DNA of 64,000 bases from Paulownia fortunei (Eukaryota; Streptophyta; Magnoliopsida; Lamiales; Paulowniaceae). Below the pieces are notes generated by a model. The model did no database searches. It was not told the DNA's origin and was given only the letters and a program-made list of their open reading frames with translations. A program made the translations under genes and the position numbers. The DNA is taken from NCBI GenBank assembly GCA_019321725.1, contig CM033118.1, positions 15,526,071 through 15,590,070 of the forward strand, read 5' to 3'. Positions 34,761-46,696 of this stretch are shown one piece after another; position 1 is the stretch's first letter; the number at the start of each line of letters is the position of its first letter.

Positions 34761-37070
34761 TCAAAATAAATAAATAAATAAATTTGAGTTTTCAAATATT
34801 TTAGTTAGATTAAATATATAATGCCAAGCGAGAACTACAAGAACAATCCAACTTGATATTTTCATGCCATGAATAGTTTGGGAGTGTTTGCACTAGTTTT
34901 GACATTTTTACCCTCAAAATTTTTACATAATCCAAAAAATATTTTTTTAGCATTTTTGTCATTTTATTAAAAAATTCATGTGAAACTGTTTTTTTCTTTT
35001 TTTATCAAACACTCTAACTTCAACTTTTTTTTGAATTTTTTATTTTTTATTTTTCCAAATACTAACCACTTTTGCTTTTTTATCACTTCTCAACAATCTT
35101 TAAACTTAATCTCTTCTTCAAAAGTCGAAGTTTTTGCAAATACTTGATTTGTCAAATATTATACTTTTTTCGCTTAAAATTATGGATATAATTTGTTCGG
35201 ATGCACAATCTTAAATAAAGGTTGATGAAATGGCCAGAGGAACTTCCATATTGGTAGAGCAAATCTTTTTCTATGTTAAATAAAGGTAAGAGCATTAGAA
35301 TTAATCTCAAAATTCTGCTGGAGTAAACAACCCGTCCTGCCAATATTATCGAATATATGCTTTTGTTGCTCCTTGTGATTTGGATGTTTCCAACAGCCTA
35401 AAATGCTAAAATGCAGTGTGGATAGATATAAAATCACAAAATCGTTAGACTGGTTGAATTACCCAACTAAAATACTCGTATACTAGTTCAAGGGATTTAT
35501 TGTATCTTATAATAAAATGAATTTTAAATTCTTTAAATTTTTTTTTAAGTTATTATGATAGATTTCAAATATATTTTATATGAAGTTATTTAAAATTATT
35601 CTCTCAAATTTTTTCTTCAAATTCAAATTATTTCATCCAAATACTTTATTTTGGAGCGTACAAAATGAGCATGTTGGAGATTTTAAAGCATGAAGGCAAA
35701 CCAAAATGTAGCAAAGGCATGCAAAGAACCTAGTGCCAAAGGAGATGATAAAAAAATTCATATTATTATGCCTCCTATTTGATTATAAGCTAAAGTTTTA
35801 GATATTTTTTATGTTATTATTTTCAAATGTAGCGATTGAAAATTAATGTGTCATATTATTTATTTTTTAAGTTTAATAAGACTTACTTGGATAACTAAAT
35901 TGATGCATTTTGAAAAAAAATAAGCTTCCGGTTCTATCGGTGCTTGAAACAATTTTATCTTTTTCATATTAATATATCTCTAGAATCAATAATTTTATAT
36001 GAGGAATTACCGAACTCAATCACTTGTTGTATTTACTCTTTAATTTTCTATTGAGATCTGTAGAGGTATTCAAATTGGATCATGGATCGATTTTTAGATT
36101 TTTTCGTAAATTTACGTAAATCAATAATTCAAACTGTACTTATTTTTTCTCATATTATTTGTCTGCATTTTGAAATTCTTTTTATTATCAATTATCTATG
36201 TTCTTATTATTCTATCTCACTTTCAATATAATGTTTAGAATAATATGCTCTTTTGCTTTTGAGATTTTATGGCTGTGATTTTAATAAATGATCAAACGAA
36301 CCTATATAAAATGACTCCGATTGCTCTTCATGTTTTAATAGTCACATTTCGTCTTCTTCTTCTAAAATTGTTTTTAGGAATATCATCCACGTGCAACATG
36401 TTTGATATTTCCATTTTATATTATTTCGTTAGATTTCCTCTTCATTTATTTATCTTTATACTAACTAAAAAAATCACTAATTTTTATTTTAGGCATAGAT
36501 GATATTTATGTAAATTCTCTTCATTATTTATATTTTTTCCCTGATAAGTTTCACTATGTTTAACATTATTTAGATAGAATCATTTTAAATGCGAGAAATA
36601 AGAGCTACTATAATTTTTGTATATTTGTTAGTTATTTCTATAAATTCTTACTTTTTTTTATATTTAATTCAATTTAGAAATGATTGTACATAAGGTTTGA
36701 CATTTGCCAAACAACTACTCCAAAAAATTGCTATTAAAATTGTATCTTTGCTCGCTGAGATAATAAGATTATTTAATGTTTTTATTATTTTATTGTAGAT
36801 TGACTTTGATAATGTGAATTATGTCTGCTTTCTTTTGACACTCTCACTCTATCTCTTTAATGGAAGTAATACCAAATTCTATTATTTGGTAGGAGTAGCT
36901 TTCCAAGATTTGGGATATTCGAATTAAAGATTATTTTCATTAAAGTCATTCTTGATTACTAAAGACCATTAGTCAAAAACCCAGAAGATGGAGTGTGCAT
37001 TTTGATACCCTTTAAGAAAAAAAAAAAAAAACTTATTTTGCATATAGATTTTGAAACATTTGTTTGACTA

Positions 37071-37097
37071 TTATTATTATTATTATTATTATTATTT
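37071..37097. repeat. TAT trinucleotide microsatellite
   Basis: About nine units of ATT, followed shortly by five units of TAC/ACT. Confidence 0.9.
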
Positions 37098-37694
37098 ACA
37101 TTACTACTACTACTATTAATATTCTCGTTCTTTTCTTCTATATAAATTTCATTTTTTTGGTCAAGGTAACAATTTGTCAAGTTAAAATAATGTATTAAAC
37201 ATAATAAAAAAGTTATTTTTAAAGGAAGAATAAAATGTTAAAGGCTATGAGTCTATGATACATAGATATGACTAAAAAATAGTTGTACTTGTGTCAAATG
37301 TCTGGATATGATACGATACTACAGAATACTTTTGGGATATATTCCGATACTTCAATACATATATAAAAGATAATAAGAAAGAAAAATAAATAAACACACA
37401 TGTACAATAATTTTGACATTTTTATTAGATATTCAAATGCTAATAAAAAACAAATAATGTGATACAAAAACATAACGTGCTAAATTATCGTAAATTTGAT
37501 TATAAATAATTTATATAAACGTCTGTATTTAGACAAAACTTACTTCTTATTTTAACATCATTGACATGATTTTCTTTTATATTATTAATCCTAATAATAA
37601 TAAATTTACTTGTTTTAAGATAATGTACCCTAATCATGTAGCATCCTATAATTTTTAATAAAATTTTCGTATTGCAATGTTCATGTCATATCAT

Positions 37695-37773
37695 ATCCGT
37701 AATGCCGTATCCGGAGAACATAGCCATGCGTAGTATCCGTAATGCCGTATCCGAAGAACATAGCCATGCGTAG
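37695..37773. repeat. 40-bp tandem duplication
   Basis: Two head-to-tail copies (37695-37734, 37735-37773) contain ATCCGTAATGCCGTATCCG and differ at one base (GGAGAAC versus GAAGAAC). Confidence 0.9.
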
Positions 37774-38370
37774 AAAATTACTAGGCTTCAACAAAATTAT
37801 GTAATATCCTAGAAATCAAAAGGAAATTCTAAATTGTCTGTATATTAGGTTAAGTTCTGGAGCCTAGCCATGCCTAAATTCCTGTCTATGGGTGGGCTGC
37901 TCCGAGCTCCATAATATATTGTTCAATTGAACTATTGCAATAAATCTAGTTTTTCCATAATTTCATGGAAAAGTTGTAATTTTGTTATTCTAAAATTAGC
38001 ATCCAAAAATTCGTTGCATCTGATTGTCTGAACGAGTTTTTTTTTTTTTTGTTTTTGTTGATTAGTGCATTCATAAACTTCAATACATTCTTTTGCTATA
38101 TCTTAATTGTCATTTTTTTTCTTAATTAGTAACGCATTTTGAAAAACTAAATAGATTCTCGTCGTATCTCAATGTCTTCACTCCCAAAATCTATCAAAAT
38201 TTATCCAATTGCCCTTAAAATATAATGATTGATGTAGCCAAAGTACAATGTTTTGCACTAAGTGCATCAAGATGCAAATAGAAGTCAATTCTTGATATAA
38301 AGCTAAAAGGTTCAAAAATAACAATATGAAACCTACCCACACAAGAAGTACAATGTTTGTGGGCATGGAA

Positions 38371-41300
38371 CTACCTTGACAATGATTCATCATAATCAAA
38401 TGTTGCAACACTATCAAAGACTTGATCCAGAATGCCACTGTCTGAAAAAACTTTAGATTCAAGAGATGATAATTTTGGGTAGACATTCTCCAAATCGAAT
38501 GCACCATTGTGTAAAGTTGTACACTCGATATCCTTTACAGATGCTGCTTCTACCGTCTCTTGTGCCGCTAGTGCTAATTCTAGGCCCTCTACGACGTTGT
38601 CGATGGATGGCCTACTTGTTGGCTGGTCAAGCAAGCAGCTCAGGGCAACCTTGAGGTACTTACTCAAACATTCCACTGCTATCTTGTCCCTTAGATAGGG
38701 GTCGATGATCTGATGAAGTGTTTTCCATTGGATGCTTCTTTTCACCTGATTAGGTAGATAATGATCGCGCGTGTCTATCTTATTATTCATTGTTCTAGTT
38801 CCACAGATCACTTCCAACAGAATCAGCCCAAATGAGTAGATGTCTGATTTTTCAGTCAACCTTCCAAGAATAAAAAAATCAGGTGCCAAGTACTGAGTCC
38901 GTCGTGGCAAGTACTCTGCTGTTGTGATATCCCCTTCGAGATCAGCCATGGGACTTAAACTATGAAAACCAAAGCTTAAAAGCTTTGGAGCCCCATTCAT
39001 GTCCAAGAAAATGTTGTCAGGCCTCACATCCCGATGAATTATCGTTTCACTAGCACCTATATGAAGGTGTCTCAGTCCTTGAGCCACACCAACGCAAATT
39101 TGGAGCCTATGCTTCCAAGGTAGAACTTTTTTGTTGTTGTACAGGTAGTCACAGAGAGCACCATTGCCAACATAATCATACACAATTATCATCTCATCTG
39201 AATGGTAGCAATATCCAATCACAGAGGCAAGATTTGGGTGGCTGAGCTGTGATAGCATTCCTATCTCTGTACAAATATCAAATAACTTATCCTCTAGAGC
39301 GCATTTAACTCGCCCTATTGCAACTTTTCTTTGAAAAGACTTGATGACACCATTATACACTATGTAGAAATCATCACGAGTGATGATGAGATTGTCATCA
39401 AAATCATTTGTGGCTGCTAGAATATCTGATATTGAGAACCGATGGCAAGGTCCATCTGGGAAAAGTAATTCTTTGCTCTTTGATGTTTTTGCTCTATTCC
39501 AAAATGCTTCCCATGGCCATACCCATAATGGCTTGGTAGCAGAACTGGTTTTTCTTCTATCAGGTGTTCCTCTAGCTGGAACCACAACATTTTGCACTGA
39601 TTTGCTTTTGGTTATTTCCTTGGGAAGAGCTGAGACATTTGGTTGGTCTTTGGATGACATTGTAGATTGCGTAGGACTAACTGAATGGATGGTTTCATCA
39701 GTGCTAAGGTCATCATTGGCACAAGTTATTTCTCTTGGCATCAAAGATTTTGTATTTTGGTGTTGATCAAGGGCAAATTCAAGCTGTGCCACTAGGTGAG
39801 CCATTGTAGGCCTTTTTCTTGGATCATTGTGCAAGCATTTTTCAGAAATTTGCACAAAGAACTTCAAACAATCAGCTGAGATTTGCCCCCTTAGATTTGG
39901 AGCAACAATGTGATCAATTTCTCCTTTATGGATGTAATCTCTTGCCCATATGGTGAGACTGCGTTCGTTTTCTGGAAGTCCTAAACCCACTGCTGGTCTC
40001 CCACATATTACCTCCAACAATACAACCCCAAAGGCATAAACGTCAGTTTTCTTTCTCAGTTTACGAGTTAAGAAATAGTCCGGGTCCAAATACCCGAATG
40101 TGCCTTTAACATTTGTGCTAACAGAGCTTTGCAACAGCTTTGTCTTTCCAACTTTAGCTAATCCGAAATCTGAGATTTTGGCTACAAAGTACTCGTCTAG
40201 CAGGATGTTTGAAGCCTTTACATCACGATGTATGATTCCATGAGCAGTACCCATGTGAAGGTAGTCCAGTCCTCGGGCAGCTCCAATACAAATCCTAAGC
40301 CTTTGCTCCCAAGACAAGGGAGTAAAATAATCACTCTGGCCACGTAGTTTATAGAGATGGTCAGCCAATGTGCCATGAGGCATGTACTCATAAACAAGGA
40401 TCATTTCCTGACTTTCATTGCAATAGCCAACAAGAGAAACAAGGTGAACATGTCGTATCTTGGATAGTGTTTCAACCTCTGTCCAAAACTCATGTGCCCC
40501 TTGCTTGGAGTTGGACTTTAACCGCTTTATGGCAACAATGTCTTTCCCTTTATTTATGAAACCTTTATAGACTGTCCCAAATCCTCCCCTTCCGATTACT
40601 AATCTACCACTGAATTCTTCGGTGGCTGATAGCATCTCGGCAAGTGAAAAACGACGACAGATTCCCTCCATTGAGGCTGATGGTGTGTTACTCTCCCCTG
40701 CAGAGTTTGCTTCCCAAATCTGCCGCAACTTGTAAACAACTATGTTCAGTAGTGTGATCATAACAATTGCACCCTTCACCGTCGCATTTCCATGACCAAA
40801 ACTTAACAATATTACAATCTTTTGGAGAGTCCTAGATGACAAATGTTGTGATGGAGGCGAGGGGTTAGGACAAGCAAGACTATTATCAGGGTTGCTAATC
40901 TTGAATATCTCAAATCCTTTAAGGGGTCCATTAATCAATTGATCACCTTTTAACTGTATAGCAATCACGAGATCACGTTTGCCTTCTTGCTTATGCCCCT
41001 TCATCATCACAACATAATCCTGATATTGAGGGATTTGATCAAGGCTCTTCCCTTGAACTGATACAACCTTAGTGTCTGCAATCTTATCATTTATGAGAAA
41101 TTTAAACTCAACGCCATCACTCTCTGCCATACTAAGTTGTAGCTCACCGAAATAAAGCCTCACCAAATATCCAAATCCCACATCAATCGATATTTTCCAT
41201 GTGAAATTGTCGATCTTATTGGATTTTCTGTTTGTATTAGCAGCCCACCTCCTAATACCAGAATCAACGATTGATGAAATTAAATATCTATGGACCATTT

Positions 41301-41925
41301 CTAATGCAATGCTATTATCAATGAAAACTCGAGATTTCTGGCCAACCACCTGTGCTCCAAGATCACCATCATGAGTATAATAAAGACCACTTGGCACAGG
41401 GATAATCTCGATTCCATTAATAAATGCATAGGTATCACGTGATTCACTATGCTCAGAAGAGAATTTTAATGTCAAAGTTTGACTTTCCTCTACATTCATG
41501 AAGAATTCCTTAACAAAATATTTCACACCAAGAGCATTAGCTGTTAATGATGCACTAAAATTGCCAAGGAGGGTGAAAGGGCTGGCTTCCACTGTGAAAA
41601 AGTCTTTATACTTCTTAAAACCCCTGTATAAAACTGGATTAAAATGAAGGCGAATGAATTGCTGACCTGGATTGACCTGAAACACATAAGAAAACTGAGA
41701 ACGAGTGATTCGTGCAGATCTGTAGGGAACAGGATCAATATTTGTCAAATCTTGCAGGGAACTTGAGCTGATGGATGTGCCCTTTAATTGTGATGCCATA
41801 TCTCCAGTCCACTCCTTGCCATCAAATGCTGTTGAAGCAGCAGTAGAGCCACAGTTGATAGCAAGATCAGCTGCCGCCATGAATAAAAGTTGACATGGGA
41901 GGAAGAAAAAGATGATGAAGGCCAT
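38371..41925 (-). CDS. Malectin-like receptor kinase with tandem kinase and pseudokinase domains
   Basis: A single open frame of 1184 residues. Signal peptide about 1-19; malectin-like ectodomain (CrRLK1L/FERONIA type) about 20-370 with LAINCGS and YAFINGIEIIPVPSGLYY; membrane helix about 383-399. First kinase about 430-720 is complete: GRGGFG 445-450, VAIK Lys467, HRDVKASN 566-573, DFG 586-588, GTFGYLDPDYF. A Ser/Thr-rich linker (about 725-815) leads to a second kinase-like domain about 835-1120. There the glycine loop is ITRDDFYIVYNG (no glycines), VAIK is VAIG (Gly871), HRD is kept (HRDVRPDN 964-971), and DFG is SFG (Ser984). CrRLK1L proteins usually have one kinase and about 800-900 residues. 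The first domain should be active; the second is a predicted pseudokinase that may regulate the first or act as a decoy. The family senses cell-wall state or RALF peptides at the plasma membrane; the ligand here is unknown. No introns, as is usual for CrRLK1L genes. Confidence 0.95.
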   Translation of the reverse strand: MAFIIFFFLPCQLLFMAAADLAINCGSTAASTAFDGKEWTGDMASQLKGTSISSSSLQDLTNIDPVPYRSARITRSQFSYVFQVNPGQQFIRLHFNPVLYRGFKKYKDFFTVEASPFTLLGNFSASLTANALGVKYFVKEFFMNVEESQTLTLKFSSEHSESRDTYAFINGIEIIPVPSGLYYTHDGDLGAQVVGQKSRVFIDNSIALEMVHRYLISSIVDSGIRRWAANTNRKSNKIDNFTWKISIDVGFGYLVRLYFGELQLSMAESDGVEFKFLINDKIADTKVVSVQGKSLDQIPQYQDYVVMMKGHKQEGKRDLVIAIQLKGDQLINGPLKGFEIFKISNPDNSLACPNPSPPSQHLSSRTLQKIVILLSFGHGNATVKGAIVMITLLNIVVYKLRQIWEANSAGESNTPSASMEGICRRFSLAEMLSATEEFSGRLVIGRGGFGTVYKGFINKGKDIVAIKRLKSNSKQGAHEFWTEVETLSKIRHVHLVSLVGYCNESQEMILVYEYMPHGTLADHLYKLRGQSDYFTPLSWEQRLRICIGAARGLDYLHMGTAHGIIHRDVKASNILLDEYFVAKISDFGLAKVGKTKLLQSSVSTNVKGTFGYLDPDYFLTRKLRKKTDVYAFGVVLLEVICGRPAVGLGLPENERSLTIWARDYIHKGEIDHIVAPNLRGQISADCLKFFVQISEKCLHNDPRKRPTMAHLVAQLEFALDQHQNTKSLMPREITCANDDLSTDETIHSVSPTQSTMSSKDQPNVSALPKEITKSKSVQNVVVPARGTPDRRKTSSATKPLWVWPWEAFWNRAKTSKSKELLFPDGPCHRFSISDILAATNDFDDNLIITRDDFYIVYNGVIKSFQRKVAIGRVKCALEDKLFDICTEIGMLSQLSHPNLASVIGYCYHSDEMIIVYDYVGNGALCDYLYNNKKVLPWKHRLQICVGVAQGLRHLHIGASETIIHRDVRPDNIFLDMNGAPKLLSFGFHSLSPMADLEGDITTAEYLPRRTQYLAPDFFILGRLTEKSDIYSFGLILLEVICGTRTMNNKIDTRDHYLPNQVKRSIQWKTLHQIIDPYLRDKIAVECLSKYLKVALSCLLDQPTSRPSIDNVVEGLELALAAQETVEAASVKDIECTTLHNGAFDLENVYPKLSSLESKVFSDSGILDQVFDSVATFDYDESLSR

Positions 41926-42117
41926 GGAAACTGGATACAGACAGATTGTTTTGCTGGTTAAGTAATTTCAGTTTAGCCCTCTCAAAGATAAGTATGCTTC
42001 ATCACATAGTACCAAGAACTTACATATTGAAAGACCTTGATTTATTTTCGTATGACCCACAAGCTCTTCTGCGGACAAAGAGACTAAAATAGTTGACCTG
42101 TTTGTACAATTTCCCAC

Positions 42118-43985
42118 AAGCCATTATCTTTTTATTTCTTGCAATTAGAACATCTTAACAATTTGAGAGGGAAAAAAGAACACTCTTCTGTTCTCTGTTA
42201 GAAGTTGAGGTAAAAAGCGGGGAAAGGGAAGCATGCGTTGGCTATACTTCTATGTAGTTTTGGGATTTTTTTTGTTGACCCAACAAATTTACTTATTATG
42301 TATTGTATATTATCCGTTAACTGAGTAATTGAGTAATGTTGTTCAATTCATTAATCAATTAAATAAGATTTGAGTTAGGATATATTTTTATGTTAATGAT
42401 TTAAGATTTAATGTGTAGAGATTCGAGTATTTTATTTCATTTATTTTGACGTGCTATGGTAAAATAAATTATAATACAGTATTGAGTCGAACTCCCAATC
42501 TAAATATATTAATATTGCTTTTCCAATATTCAATCATGGTGATAAATTTTACCCAATAATGTATTCATAACCTAAATTTTTACAATACTATGAGATTTGA
42601 TCCAAGAATTTCTGTATTTCAATATGTTCTAACCTAAATTTCTACAACACTTTGAGATTGTTCCAAAGACTTCTACATTTCAATATGTTCATAACCTAGA
42701 TTTCTACAATACTACGAGATTGATCCAGGAATTTTTGTGTTCTAGCAAATTCAAATACGTTCCTATTAAATATTCACTCCTTTTTTAAATGACTTAGTAT
42801 AACGATCCTGTTGGCTGTTCGAGTTTCACCATAAAATTCATAAACATATTTTATACATTTAATTTCCATCACATATAAATGCATAGACAAGAGTTATTTT
42901 CTTACTTTGATAAAGTAATTCTAGAAAACTCCTTTGTATAATTTGACATGCAACGTCGACATACAATGTTTGTCTTCATTTTGAGTATAATTGTCCACAT
43001 ACAACAATCTTAAAGTATATTTTATTCTCACATTTTTCCCCTCTCTTTATGTGCTCATATGCCCTGTCCTAGCTATAGCTCTATTGCCTGCTACAGATGA
43101 ATTGTCAACTTTATAACCTCTGTATTCCTCTGGACATTACATAATTTCCAACTTAATTGGATTTTTTTTATGCTAGCCTCCACATACTTTGGCAGCAGTT
43201 CAAACATTTATCTACCTTTTCTAATGCGTGGGTTAAATTTCTTTCTTTTTTTCATGTTTTTCTATCGTTATTCTCAAAAAGTAGTATTGGATATTTTGGA
43301 AAAAAAATTATATTTTAAAAAATAGAATGTTATTTTTGGGACAGCCAAATATAAAATAAGATCAATAAAATTTAGTGCAATGTGAGTACTAATTTTTTGT
43401 AATTCGAATTCGCTGTTGCGATTGATATTCATCTACTATTTTTATATCATCAATACACGCCTTAAGTATATGTTGATGATATCATTTTATACATTCGATG
43501 TATGTTGAAAGTATTGTAATAAAAGATCGTCGCAATCTGAAATGTATTTTTGGTGGACAAACGTTAGAGCATTACTCATTTTTTCAGTTCAGTAAACTAA
43601 AGCCCCAAACATACTGTATGAAGGAAAAAATGAAAGATTTGAAAGAAATGAAACAATTTGCTGGAGTAAATTCGACAAAAAGGGAGTTCTGTTTATTTAG
43701 TGCTTGTAGAGATTCTTCTCTCCTTGTCGTTTCACTTATTAAATGAGTTATTATAGTCACTGAGGGAATATCATCTATTCATGTTCGCATGGAGCAGTGT
43801 AGCCAACCATCTATGACTTAATTCAAACCCTCCATATATATAATTTCATATATTTGTAAATGGCAGGTAGAAATTGTGTTCATTCAGTAAACAAATACTA
43901 ATATCACTCTATTTTTCATCTTTTGTATAGGGTAGGGGGCATCTTTTTGAATTCTGCATAGCCAAAAGTTGAACAAACAATAAAA
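42118..43985 (+). promoter_or_regulatory. Relic of the NLR upstream module next to the kinase gene (copy 3)
   Basis: 42130-42250 matches 30872-31025 (AAGCCATTATCTTT, GAAAAAAGAACACTCTT, TGTTCTCTG, GGGGAAAGGG). 43180-43220 matches 31025-31065 (GGCAGCAGTTCAAACA). 43790-43975 matches 31285-31465 (TAGCCAACCATCTATGACTT, AACAAATACTA, GTATAGGG, CATCTTT.TGAATTCTGCATA). Some 930 bp of unrelated AT-rich DNA sits between the first two parts and about 570 bp between the last two. The direction is that of a plus-strand NLR, but no NLR coding sequence follows. The left edge is about 200 bp upstream of the kinase start codon. Confidence 0.65.
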
Positions 43986-44604
43986 TTGTAGATTAGTTAA
44001 TGTAATTAAAAGTTACGGTTCTTTTTTTTCCACGAATTTCTATAATATAAAATGTAAAATAAAACATATATTTAGAATAAAGGATTCTTATTTGGGTATG
44101 ATGATTTGAATCTGACACCACACACTTTAATAATGTACCCATATTATTGTCAATCTAAAAGCCAAATTGATAAATTAATGGATTCCCTTATCTACACAAA
44201 TAACATATTGATTTTTAATTAAATATTCATGTCATATAAATTTGATTTTATATTTAAGATACAGTGACTATATAATTTTTCCCGAAGAGAAAACCCAACC
44301 TATACTTACTATATAATATAGGAAGGGTGTTTAGTGACCGTAATTGCTCGATTTCCACTAAATATTATTTTTTGCATATTTTAAATTTTTAAACTGTGAA
44401 AAAAATATTCTAATTTGTGGTTGAACATTCAATGACGCTATTATACTTTCCAAATTCATCTAACTTCTTTAAATTATATCCCCCTATTTATCACCACGTG
44501 TGATTTTAAATTTTAAATTTTGATAATTATAGATCCTCACATATTTTTTTATATACAAATATTTTAAAAAAAAACTTCATTAATTGATTAATTACTAATC
44601 AAAG
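43986..44604. other. Intergenic, nothing recognised
   Basis: AT-rich DNA between the NLR-module relic and the minisatellite-bearing retroelement. No gene or clear repeat is seen. Confidence 0.5.
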
Positions 44605-44609
44605 AATAT

Positions 44610-44976
44610 TGATATGGTACCACTCCTTTTAGTAGTACTTCTATTGAACTCGAATTGTTGAGTGAGTCACTGTTTGTATCACGTTAGGGGTGCTAGGGGA
44701 TTAATGTAAAATATAAATTTTGATAGCATATAAGTGCATAATCGTATATCTTTTAATAATGAACATTGAGAGTGTTTATAGTGTTGATATGAAGGTTTTT
44801 ATGGGATTGAGGTTTATAGTCTAGTGGGGTTAACCTAAGCATTTAGCTCAATTTGTCAATTATATTTTATAACTCGTTAACTCGATTTATTGGATCTTGT
44901 CTTTATTCCGACCTATAATCCAGGCAGACTTTTTGTACTTAGCCTCTTGGGCTTATTTTGGGCTCACACCCCATCA
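44610..44976 (-). repeat. 3' LTR of the LARD-like element, with polypurine tract
   Basis: Minus-strand start TGATGGGGTGTGAGCCC at 44976 and end GGTACCATATCA at 44610. A purine-rich ATTCGGGGGTTTA (44977-44989) precedes the start. It pairs with 50803-51188. Confidence 0.75.
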
Positions 44977-45114
44977 TAAACCCCCGAATCTCGATCAATA
45001 CTAGTGTATGGAGGGTTGGTAGAGAGAGTGTTGGAGTGTACTACCAGTTGAAGTGAATAGCTCGGGGCAAATCACCTCTTGAGGTAAGTAGTACGAGATA
45101 TGTCACCTTTTGGG

Positions 45115-45445
45115 GTTAGTAGCTTGGGGCATGCTACCTTTTGGGGGCGCGATGACACGAGATCCGTTAAAGATCTGAAGGGGCGCGAGCTCCACCTAGG
45201 AGCACATTAGTGTGAGAGTTCTATCTGGGGGTGCGATGGTGTAAGAGCTTCTCTTAGGGCACGATTGCGTGTGAGCTCCATTTAGGGATCTGATGGCGCG
45301 AGAGCTCCTCTTCGGGGATAGATGGCGTGAGAGCTTCTTTTGAAGACCTGAAGATGAGTGAGCTCCACTTGGGGACATGTAAGTGCGAGAGATCTTTCTA
45401 GGGGCGTGATGTGCGAGAGCTCCAATTGAGGGCACGATGGTATCC
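45115..45445. repeat. GAGCTC-rich minisatellite, block 1
   Basis: Degenerate tandem units of about 28-38 bp built around GGGGGCGCGATGGCG...GAGAGCTCCTCTTAG. It is much more GC-rich than its surroundings. Reading frames across it are repeat artefacts. Confidence 0.85.
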
Positions 45446-45570
45446 CATAGACAACATCTTCTTCTTTTTTTTTTTTTTCCAGATGAGCCAAGCAGGCCAA
45501 GCCATGCTCGACTCGACCTGACTAGCTCAAGTATGATTGGCTCTACCTGGTTTTTTTTTTTTTTGGTCAA

Positions 45571-45890
45571 ACTTGGAGATTGGTAGGACCTCTCAAGTAT
45601 GGGAGCCAATAGGGCTCCTCGATGATGGAGATTAGTAGGACCTCTCAAGTATGGGAGCTAGTAGGACTCCTTGAAGGTGGAGGTCGGTAGGACCTCTCAA
45701 ATATGGGAGCTGGTAGGGCTCCTCAAGGGTGGAGGTCGGTAGGACCACTCAAGTGTAAGAGCCAGTAGGGCTCATCGAGGGAGGAGGTCTGTAAGACATC
45801 TTAAGTATGGAAGCTAGAAGGGCTCATCGAAAGTAGAGATTGATAAGACCTCTTAAGTATGGAAGCCAGTATGACCCCTCAATTATGCAC
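45571..45890. repeat. 52-bp minisatellite
   Basis: About six tandem units with a 52-bp period, starting at 45583, 45635, 45687 and so on. Each contains GTAGGACCTCTCAAGTATGG, GAGC.AGTAGGGCTCCTCGA and GGTGGAGGTC. Later units are more diverged. Confidence 0.85.
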
Positions 45891-46369
45891 GGGGCTATTA
45901 GGATTTCTATGTTTTTTCTCACATGGGGATTTCCTTAAATCATTTGGGATAGGCTTTGGCTAACTTCAATTGATGGCGGGTAATCCCGAAACATATAGAT
46001 TTTTAAATATTTTTAATCTCGCAGGAATTTTCTTTAACCACCTTAGGCCAAGCTTTAGCTAACCTCATGAGATGACAGATAATCCTAGGATGTGCTTTAT
46101 TGTTGGCCTTAAGAAAAGTCAAACTTGTGAGATTTTGGGGTCGAAATAGCCAGACTCATTAGTGACCTCGAGGGAATCTCGTTGACCTCTAGGGTCAGTG
46201 GCAGTATAATGTTTTGTTAAGTAGTAAAGTAGGCAGATACGCAATTGTAATGTAAGGTGAAGAACTTTATTGATCTTGCAAAATTTTACAAAGTACTTGA
46301 ATAAGAGTCACTTGGGACTTGACAACTTGAGTTGAAATACTAAGCCCAATTAGGCTTTTCTCTACTAGT

Positions 46370-46696
46370 AGAACTTCTTGAAGGCATGAGCATGTGACCT
46401 CCTGTGGGTGCAATAGCACAAGCTTATCTTGGGGGTGTGATGGTGCAGGAGCACCTTCTCGTGGAGCGATGGCGTACGAGCTCCTACTGGGAGCACGAAG
46501 GTGTGAGAGCTTTTCTTAGGGGAGTAATAGCGTGGGGTGCTTGAAATGCTAGCCCTCAAAGATAAACTTTGTAAAAATCATTTAAGTAATTAGGCTCTTT
46601 TCTATTAGTATAACTTCTTGAAGGCATGATCGCGTGAGCTCCTGCGGGTCTAATAGCGCGAGCTCATCATGAGGGCGTAATAGCATCCGAGCTCCT
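46370..46696. repeat. GAGCTC-rich minisatellite, block 2
   Basis: Same unit type as block 1 (GAGCTCCT, GGGGGTGTGATGGTGC, GCGTGGGGTG). It is cut at 46696 by the nested Gypsy LTR and resumes at about 50192. Confidence 0.8.

Larger units (their letters stand above)
34235..38170. other. Intergenic AT-rich region between NLR and receptor kinase
   Basis: No gene is recognised in these 3.9 kb. It contains a decayed SINE (34446-34760), a TAA/ATT microsatellite (37071-37097) and a 40-bp tandem duplication (37695-37773). The piece 34890-35160 (starting TTTGGGAGTGTTTGCACTAG, ending near a TTTGCAAATACTTG) could be a MITE but its ends do not pair convincingly. Confidence 0.5.

Noticed and set aside
37075..37097. 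Direct repeats resembling a CRISPR or regulatory array
   Set aside because: A plain trinucleotide microsatellite; no spacers.
38178..38507. 109-residue minus frame overlapping the kinase 3' end
   Set aside because: A shadow of the kinase reading frame and its 3' flank, without conserved features.
43498..43746. 82-residue plus frame next to the NLR-module relic
   Set aside because: No NLR or other motifs; lies within AT-rich insertion sequence.
45196..45648. 150-residue and 72-residue reading frames over the minisatellites
   Set aside because: They translate GAGCTC-type tandem repeats and a poly-A run; no family features, and low-complexity composition.
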